From Wyeomyia smithii (taxonomy: Eukaryota > Arthropoda > Insecta > Diptera > Culicidae), in NCBI RefSeq assembly GCF_029784165.1, contig NC_073696.1, positions 88,961,381 to 89,025,380 of the forward strand: a DNA stretch of 64,000 bases, written 5' to 3'. The position numbers and the translations under genes were made by a program. Position 1 is the first letter of the stretch. Every line of letters begins with the position of its first letter. Shown here one piece after another: positions 12,370-22,964 of the stretch. The notes under the pieces are model-generated. The model saw only the letters and a list, made by a program, of their open reading frames with translations. It had not been told where the DNA came from and did no database searches.

Positions 12370-12389
12370 AAGGTAACCGTATCAATGAA
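12370..12389. repeat. Right 20-bp target-site duplication of the LOA insertion
   Basis: Exact copy of 11406-11425, directly after the 3' tail of the element. Confidence 0.95.
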
Positions 12390-13269
12390 ATGAATACTTT
12401 GTCCGCATCGCTCAAGCCAATCTTCCGAATGTGATGGTTATCGCAATTACGAGACGTGACATCACCACCTTTAACGATGAAAAGAACATTTTTGAACGAC
12501 CAACACCATATCGTGGAATAAGCCAGCTATTAATTTTTGGGGCAAGTCGAGATGAAAAAATCTTCAGCGGCAAAAATGCACTCGAATTTTCTTGAATAAT
12601 TAGTGAGAGTTTTAAAAAATCATGGAAATATTACGGGAGCGAAAAAAGCTAGAAAGCGGCATTTATGTGTTATTATTATAATTTTTGAAAGGTTTCTTGT
12701 ATTTATTGGAATTAAGGACACATTTGTAAACTTGTTTTTAATATAAATGCTTAATAAACTGCTAACGTACTCAGACATTGTGAAAAAACTACAATAAAAA
12801 TAAATTTAATATGTTTTACACATAATGTCATATAAGACACTTTAGAGAATATTTATGATACATATGTCGCTTATGAAAAGAATTGATTTGATCATAACTC
12901 ACATTCCTTCACTGAAAATCTGTAAGTTTAAGTTTTGTGCTGCATGCCTAAACATTAAACGACAAAGTAAATTTGTTACGTAGTTTATGGATAACCCCAC
13001 AAACCAAGTGCATAAAGTAGAAGTAGAAATATATAAAATCAGATACTGAACTATTTCATATGAAAATGTCTAAGATATATGTGATAAATAATGGATATCG
13101 ACTGATTCATATTTTCGTGACGTTACAACGGAGTGAGAATACCCCTTGCTGGAAAATGAGCGTTGTAACGTCACGAAAAGCTTCTCAAATATAGACGTTA
13201 CCAGTTATAGGCACTCTAAACATGGCAAAATTTTCGATTATTATTTGTTATCAAATTGTGGAAAAAGAA

Positions 13270-13620
13270 TTTTTTTTTCTCGCTTGTTTTCCGTCAGTCT
13301 AGTTCCGCCACTGTTGTGGCCAATCACCGACGCCCAGGGAGGCGACTCCACACCCAGGACCATAACTCACGACCCGTTTATTAACGGACCGGCGCCAACG
13401 GCTTTACTTCCTCATACGATGGAAGGCGTGATCCCAGGGATTTTTCGCCTCAGAAAATCTCCCGGTGTCGGCTAGGATTGAATCTAGGCCAGTTGGGTTG
13501 GTTGTGAGTGAATCACGCCACCTCACAACCATCGACACCTATGTCGGCGGTGGGATTCGAACCCAGGCGTCGAGCGTGGTTGGCGGAGACGTTACCAACC
13601 ACACTAGGCCCCCGCTCGGG
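13270..13620 (-). repeat. tRNA-derived SINE with A-tail and short duplication
   Basis: Read on the minus strand it begins at 13620 with a GC-rich tRNA-like head: A-box-like TAGTGTGGTTGGTAACG and a consensus B box GGGTTCGAATCCC (about 13553-13567). A body of about 230 bases follows and ends in an A-run (plus-strand T-run 13270-13278). AAAAGAA flanks both sides (13263-13269 and 13621-13627), consistent with a target-site duplication. The layout resembles mosquito tRNA-derived SINEs such as Feilai; the family name is a guess. The frame spanning 13146-13475 is a shadow of this SINE and is not a gene. Confidence 0.85.
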
Positions 13621-13627
13621 AAAAGAA

Positions 13628-15928
13628 ATTGTTAAAAAATTCCAAACAGAGCAGAGTTTTCGACTTTTGTAAGAAAAGTCCCGACACCTCAGTTTCTCGC
13701 GCGTTGTAACGTCGCGCTACATTTTTACTCCCCAAGGTAATATAAACAAAGTAAACAAATATCTTATACATCATTCTTATAGGAAATTTTGTCTACTTTC
13801 CGAATCTGTAATAATATCAAAGGGTTTAATGAAAAAAATACAAGTTAGAATTGAAATGATGCCAACAGAATAGTCAAAACGTTGTAACGTCACGGTAGAA
13901 TGTGTCTAATGGTATCTACAAAGTTACTAAATATAGAAGCAATTCAAATGAACCTTGCCAAAAGGCACCGAAACCTTTTGTGTAACATCATCATTGATCT
14001 GTTTTGTTTCGATGAATGAAATATTCCGCACAACAGTTGAATAATATCAAAAAATATTTACTTGCGAACAAACGGCAGAACGTACAACCGTAAAAGTTTG
14101 CATTTTTTTTTCATCGTCCCATTCAAACCTCATCACAATGGGGCACGTATAAATTCCAGTCAGTCACGCTGATATACAAAGCAAAAGTTGATTCTGGCAG
14201 ACGCGGTGGGATCGAAAATTGGAGCCACTTCATTGTGCGCGCCCAGGAGATCGAAACATCGCTGTCAGCAAAATTGGGAATCCAATAATCCTCTCTGCTC
14301 TTCAGACCGCATTGGTTCCGTCATCATTCGCGGGGACTCTATTCGGGCTGCCTACAGAAGCGCGAATCGTCGGTCCACATGTTCACCTATGGCAATCCGA
14401 AGCTTACACCGGGTGAGCGAAAACGAGAACGAGGGGGCAATTGTGAATCCATACAGCGGAAAAATCGAATTTTCCATCCTCGACGGCGCCAGGTGCGACC
14501 TATGCAATATGCCGCGTTGGTGTGCGAAGCCATCTGATAATCGCGGTCTACAATAACAAATGCTGAGCGTATTTTAGGTGAAATAATATTGCAAAACACC
14601 CACTATTTATCCTGTCTGGCGGAGCGGGGGGAGCCATGATACTCTTTTCAAACTAGACAAAACAATCAGCATGATTAAAATCGCGCTTCCATAAAGAGAA
14701 AATGCAACAAAGAGTGGAAAATCTGTGAATCCAGCCTCTACGCATCCACCAGGGTTTTCTGGGTAAAAGAAAAAATAACATTTCCATACAATTCAAATTT
14801 AAGTCTGTTGAATTAGAATAAACATCGTACCCAGGCGATGGTCGGAGGAGCGCTTTCGGGGTTCGTGTTCGCGCCTGAGCTGTGTGTGTGGTTATGGCAA
14901 GGCAGTACCAGCATAGCAAGGCCTAAGCTAACCGATGCGTGCGCCGTGAAAAGAAGAAAAACCCAGCCTTTCAACTGGCTCTAAAGATGGGAAACAGAGC
15001 ATATAATAGCGAGCAGCAGTCTTTGATAAGCATATGATGATTGAATTTTCACGAGCGCGAAAGCAAGCATGTGTTCGGCGAAGTTTCCCAAGTAAATACC
15101 GAGCGTCGGTTTAATTCGAGGTTGGTTTTGACAGCGTGAAACGCGCCGGTCGGATTCTAAGGGAAGCCTGAACCGAGCGGAGCAGCAGTTTCTTTTTATT
15201 TGCTCAGTATCGGTGAAAATTGGTTTAGGTGCGTACGGCAGTACATGATTGTGGGAATTTTTTTGTATGAAAATGTAAACTGAAAGATGGTCTGAGTTTC
15301 ATCATACATCTGAGTAGCATTTGGTTCTGTGTTTGCTGATTCCTTTTGTGAAAGAGATTAACTTGAAATAATTCTGATGCTGCCGCGGATATGAAAGGTT
15401 GCTTTACTGGGAACTGGAACAAATATTGAAAGTTACCTTAAAAATCAGATATTATTGAATCATCTTTCTACGAAAAACATAAATGCGACTTTGATCGCGT
15501 ATCAGTTGAAATATAAAAAATAAATGAATATGCTCAAAACTAAGTTTAACTACAAATGTGGATGGGCTATCGCACTCTGAATTATTATAATATTATAAGA
15601 CGAGCAATAACTGGTTGTTATATGCAGTACCATAGAAAGTCGTCCGGAAATTGTTGAAATCTGAAACGCACATTTTCGATTTTGCTGAAAGTTTTATTTG
15701 AATTCGACTAAACGACTGAAAGTTAATTCCCACCCTTTTGAACCATTCCGACTTGAACATTATTATTTTTTAAAACGGCGTTCCTGTTTTGAAAAACCGC
15801 AACTCAGAAACGTTGTACGCGCCATGTACCGTTTTTAATGTTATTTTCACTAAACAGAACTTGAAAATTACTATCTTATACGGTACCGTAGGCCAATTGT
15901 GCCAGTAAGGGTGAGATTGTTCTTCAAT
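13628..15928. other. Non-coding stretch, no supported gene
   Basis: Two more GTTGTAACGTC motifs occur at 13701-13716 and 13880-13894. The part from about 14150 to 15230 is less AT-rich and has several overlapping open frames of about 60-120 codons on both strands. None shows a recognisable domain or a splice-consistent structure, so I do not call a gene. It may be unique host sequence. Confidence 0.35.
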
Positions 15929-15930
15929 TA

Positions 15931-16934
15931 GGGGAACTGCTCCATTATTCATCTCAGCCCATATATTCATCTCATACAACATGGAAACACAATTGAAAAC
16001 AGGAAAAAAGGCATGTTTTTTTTTTTAAAATCTGCTAATCCATAGAATGGATTCTTCTTAGTTCATTTTAGATTCCTCATAAAGTATAACCCTCAAAAAC
16101 TTACTTAAAAGCTCTAAATTTGATATTATAGTCGGGCATCTGCACTCGAAAACTAAATTGATTCAATCACCTACCTCAGAAAACAAAATCCGCGCATTGT
16201 TCTATACGGCTACAACGGGACTCGTTCAGCAGCCAACCAAATTTTTTTTTCATCACTAGCGGATCACTTTTTTATTTTGATCACTAAACAAAATCACTCC
16301 CTACACTAAGAATACTTTAATCTTTAAAATGTTCACCTCAAATTTCCTAAAACAAGCTTGAATTAGCAGAAATATATGAGATGAATTTTTACAATTCCCA
16401 AATCTCAACTGTATGTATTTACATCTGTTTTCACTGCGTTGAAGAAAATCAAAAGTTGCCAACTCAGTTTCTATTAATACGAAAAAATCATACTGAAAAT
16501 GTTGAATTTTACCGACATAATTGACATATATCGATAGCACTGCAGTGGTTACCTAGGTTACCAATTTTGCACGTAAACAACTACAGCGGATATCTAGGTA
16601 ACCTACTGCGACGGGCTGCGGCTATGTTCATTCATGATAATGTGATTCATTCGTAATTGACTGTATGATGAATATGAGGGCGTCGTGAAATAAATAATTG
16701 AGCAGTGATTCAAGTTTTGAGGTGGATGTGGAAGCGTTGTTTAAAATGGTTTGTTTTACAAAATTCAGGAAAAATCTAGCTAAGTTTCACTAAATATACA
16801 ATGCTGAACGATTCCATAAGAGCACGTTAGCATATTTAGTTTATTTGTTCAATGATTTCATGAAAATTGAGTGTTTAATCCGTGTATTATTCGTAAATAT
16901 CGGCTTAATGGGATGAATAATGGAGCAGTTCCCC
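15931..16934 (+). mobile_element. TIR element, copy 1, TA-flanked (Tc1/mariner-type MITE)
   Basis: It begins GGGGAACTGCTCCATTATTC at 15931, preceded by TA, and ends with the inverted form GAATAATGGAGCAGTTCCCC at 16934. The next bases are TT, perhaps a mutated TA. The subterminal decamer ATTCATCTCA recurs several times near the ends. No transposase is encoded. The 1004-bp interior matches copy 2 (17221-18509) in reverse orientation. Confidence 0.85.
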
Positions 16935-17220
16935 TTCTTTACCAGAAAAGAAAGACTTTTAACCCGGAAAAGATGTCTAATAAATAACGGGTTGGATGAC
17001 ACAATCTCACCCCCACTGGTTCTCCCCAAACCTTTGGCATGCTCAATGACATATCTTTCAAATCGCATACCAGTGAAAAAATGAGCTAGAAATCAGTTAG
17101 AAGTCAGTGGTTGACCAATCACAAGCTCGCTTCTGGCTTGCAATGTTTATTTGAGACCAATAATTTTTCAATTCTGTCACTTCTCAGTTTCGCAGGAGTC
17201 AAAAAAATTTTTATTCCGTA
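16935..17220. other. 286-bp spacer between the two inverted copies
   Basis: No gene. The segment ACAATCTCACCCCCACTGG at about 17000-17020 is the near reverse complement of CCAGTAAGGGTGAGATTGT just left of copy 1 (about 15902-15920). The larger rearrangement may therefore include flanking sequence. Confidence 0.5.
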
Positions 17221-18509
17221 GGGGAACTGCTTCATTATTCATCTGTTTAAGCCGATATTCACGAAGAATGCACGGATTAAACACTCAATTTTCTCGAAAT
17301 CATTGAACAGATAAACTAAATATGCTTACGTGCTCTTATGGAATCGTTCATCATTGTATATTTAGTGAAACTAGCTAGATTTATCCTGAATTTTGTAAAA
17401 CAAACAATTTTAAACAACGCTTCCATATCCATCTCAAAACTTGAATCACTGCTCATTTATTCATCTCACGACGCCCCCATATTCATCACATCAAAGAGAA
17501 CAGACATTCATGTTCATATAAAGAAATTTGAAAATCGTGTGTAAAAACTTGAATCCAAATACATTAATACACTAACGACATCTGTCTTGTGGTGCCCCAG
17601 TTGTACTGCATTAATATTGCTGTGTCGATATTTTATCGATATCTGTGATTGGTTTTTAGGTGACCCGAGCGCTACAACGCGGGACCATTACCACTTACTG
17701 TTAAATGACGGTTGCAAGTTTTTACACATCTTTTGAAAATAAGATGAACGTCTGTTCTCTGTGATCACACTGTTAATCATGATCACACTGTTAATCATGA
17801 ATCACATTATCATGAATGAACGTAGCCGCAGCCCGACGTAGTAGGTTACCTAGATATCCGCTGTAGTTGTTTACGTGCAAAATTGGTAACCTAGGTAACC
17901 ACTGCAGTGCTATCGATTTATGTCAATTATGTCGGAATAATTCAACATTTTCAGTATGTTTTTTTCGTATTAACAGTAACTGATTTAGCAACTTTTGATT
18001 TTCTTCAACGCAGTGAAAACAGATGAAAATACATACAGTTGAGATTTAGGAATTGTAGAAATTCATCTCATATATTTCTGCTAATTCAAGCTTGTTTTAG
18101 GAAATTTGAGATGAACATTTTAAAGATTAAAGTATTCTTAGTGTAATGAGTGATTTTGTTTAGTGATTAAAATAACTTTGAATGATGAAAAGAACTTTGG
18201 TTAGCTGCTGAACGAGTCCCGTTGTAGCCGTATAGAACAATGCGCGGATTTTGTTTTCTGATGTAGGTGATTGAATTAAATGAGTTTTCGAGTGCAGATG
18301 CTCGACTATAATATCAAATTTAGAGCTTTAAATCGAGTTTTTGAGGATTATATTTTATGAGGAATCTAAAGTGAACTAAGAAGAATCCATTCCATGGATA
18401 AGCAGATTGGTTTAAGAAGAAAATGTGAGTTTTTTTCCTGTTTTCAATTGTGTTTTCATGTTGGATGAGATGAATATAAGGGCTGAGATGAATAATGGAG
18501 CAGTTCCCC
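17221..18509 (-). mobile_element. TIR element, copy 2, inverted, TA-flanked on both sides
   Basis: The ends are GGGGAACTGCTTCATTATTC (17221) and GAATAATGGAGCAGTTCCCC (18509). TA lies at 17219-17220 and at 18510-18511. Its interior is the reverse complement of copy 1 over both arms: 17221-17490 pairs with 16660-16934, and about 17800-18509 pairs with 15931-16650. The extra length is explained by a nested insertion near 17495-17760. No coding capacity was recognised. Confidence 0.85.
17495..17760. mobile_element. Small TIR element nested in copy 2
   Basis: The left end AGAGAACAGACATTCATGTT and the reverse-complemented right end AGAGAACAGACGTTCATCTT match at 18 of 20 bases. The similarity continues inward: TTTGAAAATCGTGTGTAAAAA on the left, TTCAAAAGATGTGTAAAAA reverse-complemented on the right. 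Copy 1 lacks this 266-bp block. A tandem duplication of GATCACACTGTTAATCAT follows at about 17762-17797. Confidence 0.7.
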
Positions 18510-18511
18510 TA

Positions 18512-19182
18512 TGTTATACGGAACATGAACCTCATTTCGTGTCAGTAAACAGAGTAACTGGACCGATGAAGTTATCAGCCATGCTCCACAATAACTCAAT
18601 TCTTCTCCTGTCGGTTGGAAGCGAATAACATACGGTTTCGTACTCTCAGCCCCGTAACAGTTCATCATGCTGTTGTGTGTTGCTTATTGCATTTGTGCGG
18701 CTGGGGGTCAACAAAATTCTGTTCACGCTGACGTTGACTGATGGCAGACATAAGAATGGAGTTCAAAATGCTACTGTGAAGTCAAACTAACCACCAAGAT
18801 GTCGAATGAAGAGTAATGAATTTTATGAAACGAATGTAGCATTTTTAGCAAAACACACCGAGCTTTTTAATGAAAGTGCGCAGCAAGCAAGTATAAGAAC
18901 TGTATCGTTAAGTAATTAGCATTTTTTAGAACTCATTTACTCAAAAATGACTAAACTTCGCTTCGTGTGTATACTTGCAAAAGTTTGTTTACATGTCAAA
19001 GAAACGTTGTGTAATCCATTTGTTTCAATTTAGTGGTTCGTTTTCGACATGGCTATAATAGATCTTGAAACCAGAATGTCTGCATGATATATATTGATAG
19101 CCATCATTAAATTCAATCTTCCTCATCTATGGGGCATAGTTTTTATAAATTTCTGTATCGTTGTCCGTTTTATTAGCTGGAA
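18512..19182. other. Intergenic stretch, no gene
   Basis: Nothing recognised; only short frames. Confidence 0.4.
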
Positions 19183-20045
19183 ATGCCGAGAGGAACATCA
19201 TTATCTTTGGAAGAGCGAGCGAAAATCACGGCTTCCAGAGAATGTGGATTACCTATTCGCAAAATAGCTCAGAAATTGAACCGTGATAAAAGTACCATAG
19301 TGAATTTTCTCAAGGATCCTGAAAACTATGGTGTTAACAAACGATCCAATAGATGAGGAAAAAAAAACAAACTAACCGAGCGTCCACCTAGCTTCGAGAT
19401 CTCACCAGTTTTCATCAACAACTTGAGTACAGGCCAGATTAGGGCTCAAATGCCTCTTTCAGTGTCCAAGGGAAGAATACTACAGATTTTGAAAGAAAAT
19501 ACTCACATTCAATACCAGAAACGTTTGAAAACACCGAAGTTTCTAACCCTACACAGAACAGCGAGATTCGAGTTTGCAGAACGGCATATGTTTCGGGAGG
19601 ACGAGTGGAAATCCGTCATCTTCTCCGATGAGAAGAAGTTTAACCTGGATGGTCCTGATGGTTGCCAAATGTATTGCAGGGATATTCGCCGAGAACCCGA
19701 AACTCGTCATTCCAGAAACTTTCAGGGAGGTTTAGTTATGGTGTCGGGCCGCATTTAGGCATTTGGGATAGACACTTATTTGTTTTATTTCTCATAAAAT
19801 AATTCGGAGAAGTATGTTAATCTGCTAGACGACGTTTTGATCGATTTTGGTGATAGATTGTGGGGAGAAAACTGGATTTTCCAGCAGGACAACGCGGCGA
19901 TCCACTGTTTAAAACTAACAACATCACATTTCTAATATCACGAAACGTTATTGTTTTGAAATGGACTGGTATAAGCTCCGATTTAAACCCGATCGAGATT
20001 CTTTCGTGGAGCTTGTCACCGCGAGTTTTGCTCCGAAAGTAGAAA
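19183..20045 (+). pseudogene. Tc1-like (Tc1/mariner) transposase, inactivated
   Basis: Starts MPRGTSLSLEERAKITASRE, a helix-turn-helix (residues about 1-45), then an in-frame stop and a shift. A second part resumes at about 19423 (LSTGQIRAQMPLSVSKGRIL). The catalytic region reads VIFSDEKKFNLDGPDG (first D, about 19627), QQDNAAIH (second D, about 19888) and SDLNPIEIL (final E, about 19995). The spacing from the second D to the E is 104 bases plus at least one frameshift, so about 34-35 codons, consistent with a DD34E-type family. Full-length proteins are about 340 residues, which fits this span. Several stops and shifts inactivate it. No terminal repeats were found on inspection. Confidence 0.9.
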
Positions 20046-20271
20046 TATTTGAAAATTTCGCATGTACGGTATATTTATTTCGCGGACTGTAGGAATCGCA
20101 GCCCCCTAGTAAGGTAGCATACCGAATATAGAATACTACGGACTATCCAGATATAAATACGGACTGGAATAATCGGCATGGATCAGACGAACGAAAAAGG
20201 ACAACGATTATTGGAAACTCGGTACTTGGATTGTAAGGACTCTACTCAAACCGGCCTGTGCAGGTATCCTG

Positions 20272-21769
20272 CCCAAGTAACACACAAAACATGTTAGAAA
20301 ATAATTCACAATGACAGTAGTCATTTGAGAGTACTAGGTATAAGCGCAATTGAAAACTTGTGTTGTTTTATTCTTGTTCTCGAGATGTTATTTTATAGCA
20401 TAAGTGTATTTTATAGATTATTGAATATAAACTGCCGCTGCTTATCTGTAATTTGTCTTTATGATATTGTCAAAACAGTGCAGAAAACAACTCAAAATAC
20501 AGCATTTGCGAGAAGTTGTTTTTCATCAGTAATTCAACCACATTTTGAACACAAACTCAAATGATACTTCAATAATAACAATACTACGTACCTGTAAAGT
20601 ACTTTTCCTATGAATGGTACTCAGGATGCAACGTAAAAAAATACTTGATCAATTTGTTATTGAAAATATTTAAACGATTTTAATAAAACTATTCGAGGTG
20701 GGTCAAAATACGCCATGAAAAGGTAAACAAAACGCTTGCAGTGCAACCAATATCACGCCAATTTTTGTTACCGTATATCTAACAACGTTATCTAGTTTTG
20801 ATATATTTCATGTCTGAATAACCTTGAAAGTATGCAAAAACAATTTTCATATTCAAGTGACAGAAACAATTCATTCTGAAAGGTTGAACATTGCTTTTCA
20901 TCATCAATTTATAATTAATTAAAAGTGCCACTGACAAAAACGATCATCGAACTAGTGGCACTGCGCATATCGACACATTTGCGCATGCGCTGGGTAAATG
21001 TTGTCATAGCAACACATTTACGCATGCGCTTCGTTTGGCGAATTCTGATCCACGAATGCGCAAATTTTTTTATTACACTGGGTCAGTGCAGATATACTTA
21101 GAAGAAAAACGACATTGCGATTAACTACGCAAGTAAGAAAGAGATATCAGATAGTTGTTTACTACGCCCATGCGGTGGTGAGCTAAATTGAGCTTTCGCA
21201 ATTAATTGAATCAGTAAACATTCTGTAACGCATAATCTATTTTCCACTGATTGACAAATAGAAAACATTATCCAATGAATGGCGTAATGTTTCACCATGA
21301 AATTTGACGCGCACGTAAAATTTTGTATTGAAAGCATCAAATGGTTGATTTAATATTGTTTCCTATTTTTTTGGTGATTATTCGAAACGCCATAATCACT
21401 AACTTTTTTCCTTTATTGTTTCTGATATAAATCAGTGTCGTTCTGCAATATTTTTTTTTTTTTTTAGTTTTATTCTTGCGTCAACGATGTTTTGATTAGT
21501 TGGCAATTACAACTTGAAAATAACCTATTTTCAACGTATTCTTACCGTATTGGTACTCGAGATGCATTTTACAGCTTCGGTCAAACAAGTTGGCTTGCTT
21601 CCATGAAGTTTTATAATAAGTACCAGTACTTGTTCTAGTAGCCTTCAATTTTTGCGCTTTTCTGGTGATAGAGATGTCATGGACAAGGTAATGTCAACTG
21701 AAATCTATAACTGAAGGTTATATTAGGGGAGTTATCTCAACTGCTCTATAACAACATGTGTTACTTGGG
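20272..21769. mobile_element. CCCAAGTAACAC-TIR element inserted in RTE, copy A
   Basis: Ends are CCCAAGTAACACACAAAACA (20272) and the inverted ACATGTGTTACTTGGG (21769). It is flanked by TG at 20270-20271 and 21770-21771. Removing the element and one TG joins ATC CTG GCT AGA GAC, restoring the RTE frame (I-L-A-R-D-L-Q). Length is 1498 bp. Only short frames lie within, and no transposase domain is recognised. A 2-bp, non-TA duplication with CCC-starting ends is unusual. The family also occurs at 40905-42255. Confidence 0.9.
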
Positions 21770-21771
21770 TG

Positions 21772-22740
21772 GCTAGAGACCTGCAGAATGTGAATGTGGA
21801 GGTTGCTGCCATACAGGAGATGAAGTGGCCGAAAACGGGAGAATGCGAATTCTGAGCAGTAGACCCTATAACGAGCACTTCATTTAAGTACCACATCTAC
21901 TACAGGGGCGGCGTGAAAACGTGTCATTAGATGGAGGCCGATCAGTGACCGTGACAGTGATGCGTGTTGAGAAATAAGAGCAAATTTTTCAACTACAGCC
22001 TGATAAATGCATACGCACCGACCAACGATAAACCCGATGAAAAGAAGGATAAACTGCTGGAAAAAACGTATAATGAGTGCCCAGGACACGACATCAAAAT
22101 CGTCATCGGGGATGCAAATGCGGTGGTCGGGCAGGAGAACTTCTTCCGCCCCGTGATTGGTAGAGAAAGCTTCCACTCTACTACGAACGACAACGGCCTG
22201 AGGCTTGTCAATTTCGCTGCAGCCAGAGGTATGGCTATCTGTAGCGCTTATTTTGCACACCGGAATATACGTAAGCACACCTGGAGGGCACCCTAATGGA
22301 GAGGCCTGCTCTCAGATCGACCATGTTCTGATTGATGGTCGACACTTTTCAGACGTTACAGACGTGAGGTCGTTTAGAGGACCAATCGTTGACTCGGATC
22401 ATTATCTCGTGGTATACAAGATTCGTGCCCGGTTGTCAAACATGTTAAAATCCAGGACGATAAGGAGGATACAGTTGAACATCCAGCGGCTATCAACTGG
22501 AGAAAAGACTACAGAGGACCTGCGGAAGATTGATGAGCGGATCGAGGATCAAGTTGGAGGTAGCAAGAATGAACAGTGGAGGCATATCCACAGTGCAATC
22601 AGCGCCACAGCGGGAGAAGTGTTGAGTACATCTGCGACAGCCACGTCCAATGAGTGGTTCGACGCCAGAGTTCACATGTTAGCCACGGTTGTGACTCGTC
22701 AGAACGTAGGAAGATACCGGGAAGCTAGAGCTGCTTGAAA
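21772..22740 (+). pseudogene. RTE endonuclease domain, C-terminal two-thirds
   Basis: After AAIQEMKWPKTGE (the catalytic glutamate region) the frame is broken by stops near 21855-21960. It then reads FNYSLINAYAPTNDKPDEKK, HDIKIVIGDANAVVGQENFF (D and N of an APE-type nuclease), HSTTNDNGLRLVNFAAARGM, CSQIDHVLIDGRHFSDVTDV and DSDHYLVVYK. The last carries the SDHY motif that normally completes the active site. A frame change occurs near 22260. The order and spacing match APE-like endonucleases of RTE elements, which nick the target DNA. Confidence 0.9.
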
Positions 22741-22964
22741 AAGACTCCAATGCCGGCAGAAACGACAGCATTGGGAGCGGATTCGCGCGGAGGCGGAAGG
22801 TTGCTTCTCTAGGCACGATGTGAGAAGCTTGTGTCAGCCCCTGTCATGTGCAACGATAGGGAGGGGAGCCTGATTACCGATAGAACGGAGGTGGCCAGGC
22901 GTTGGAAGGAACACTTTAGTGTACTGTTGAATGGTGAAAAAACAGCGTAGTCGAAAGGAGCAGG

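Larger units (their letters stand above)
10921..13146. mobile_element. Candidate TIR DNA element with subterminal GTTGTAACGTCACGA motif
   Basis: The left end reads AGGGGTAATTTAGCGTTGTA followed by ACGTCACGAAAA. The right end, reverse-complemented, reads AGGGGTATTCTCACTCCGTT followed by GTAACGTCACGAAAA. Both ends thus share AGGGGTA and then the motif, in inverted orientation. With one more base at each side (CAGGGG and CAAGGGG) the flanks TTTGAAAA and CTGGAAAA would be a 6-of-8 match, which would suit a hAT-type 8-bp duplication. The LOA insertion at 11426-12369 lies inside. Boundaries are inferred and no transposase is visible. Confidence 0.4.

Noticed and set aside
13146..13475. 109-codon frame on the plus strand
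   Set aside because: It overlaps the antisense strand of a tRNA-derived SINE and shows no domain.
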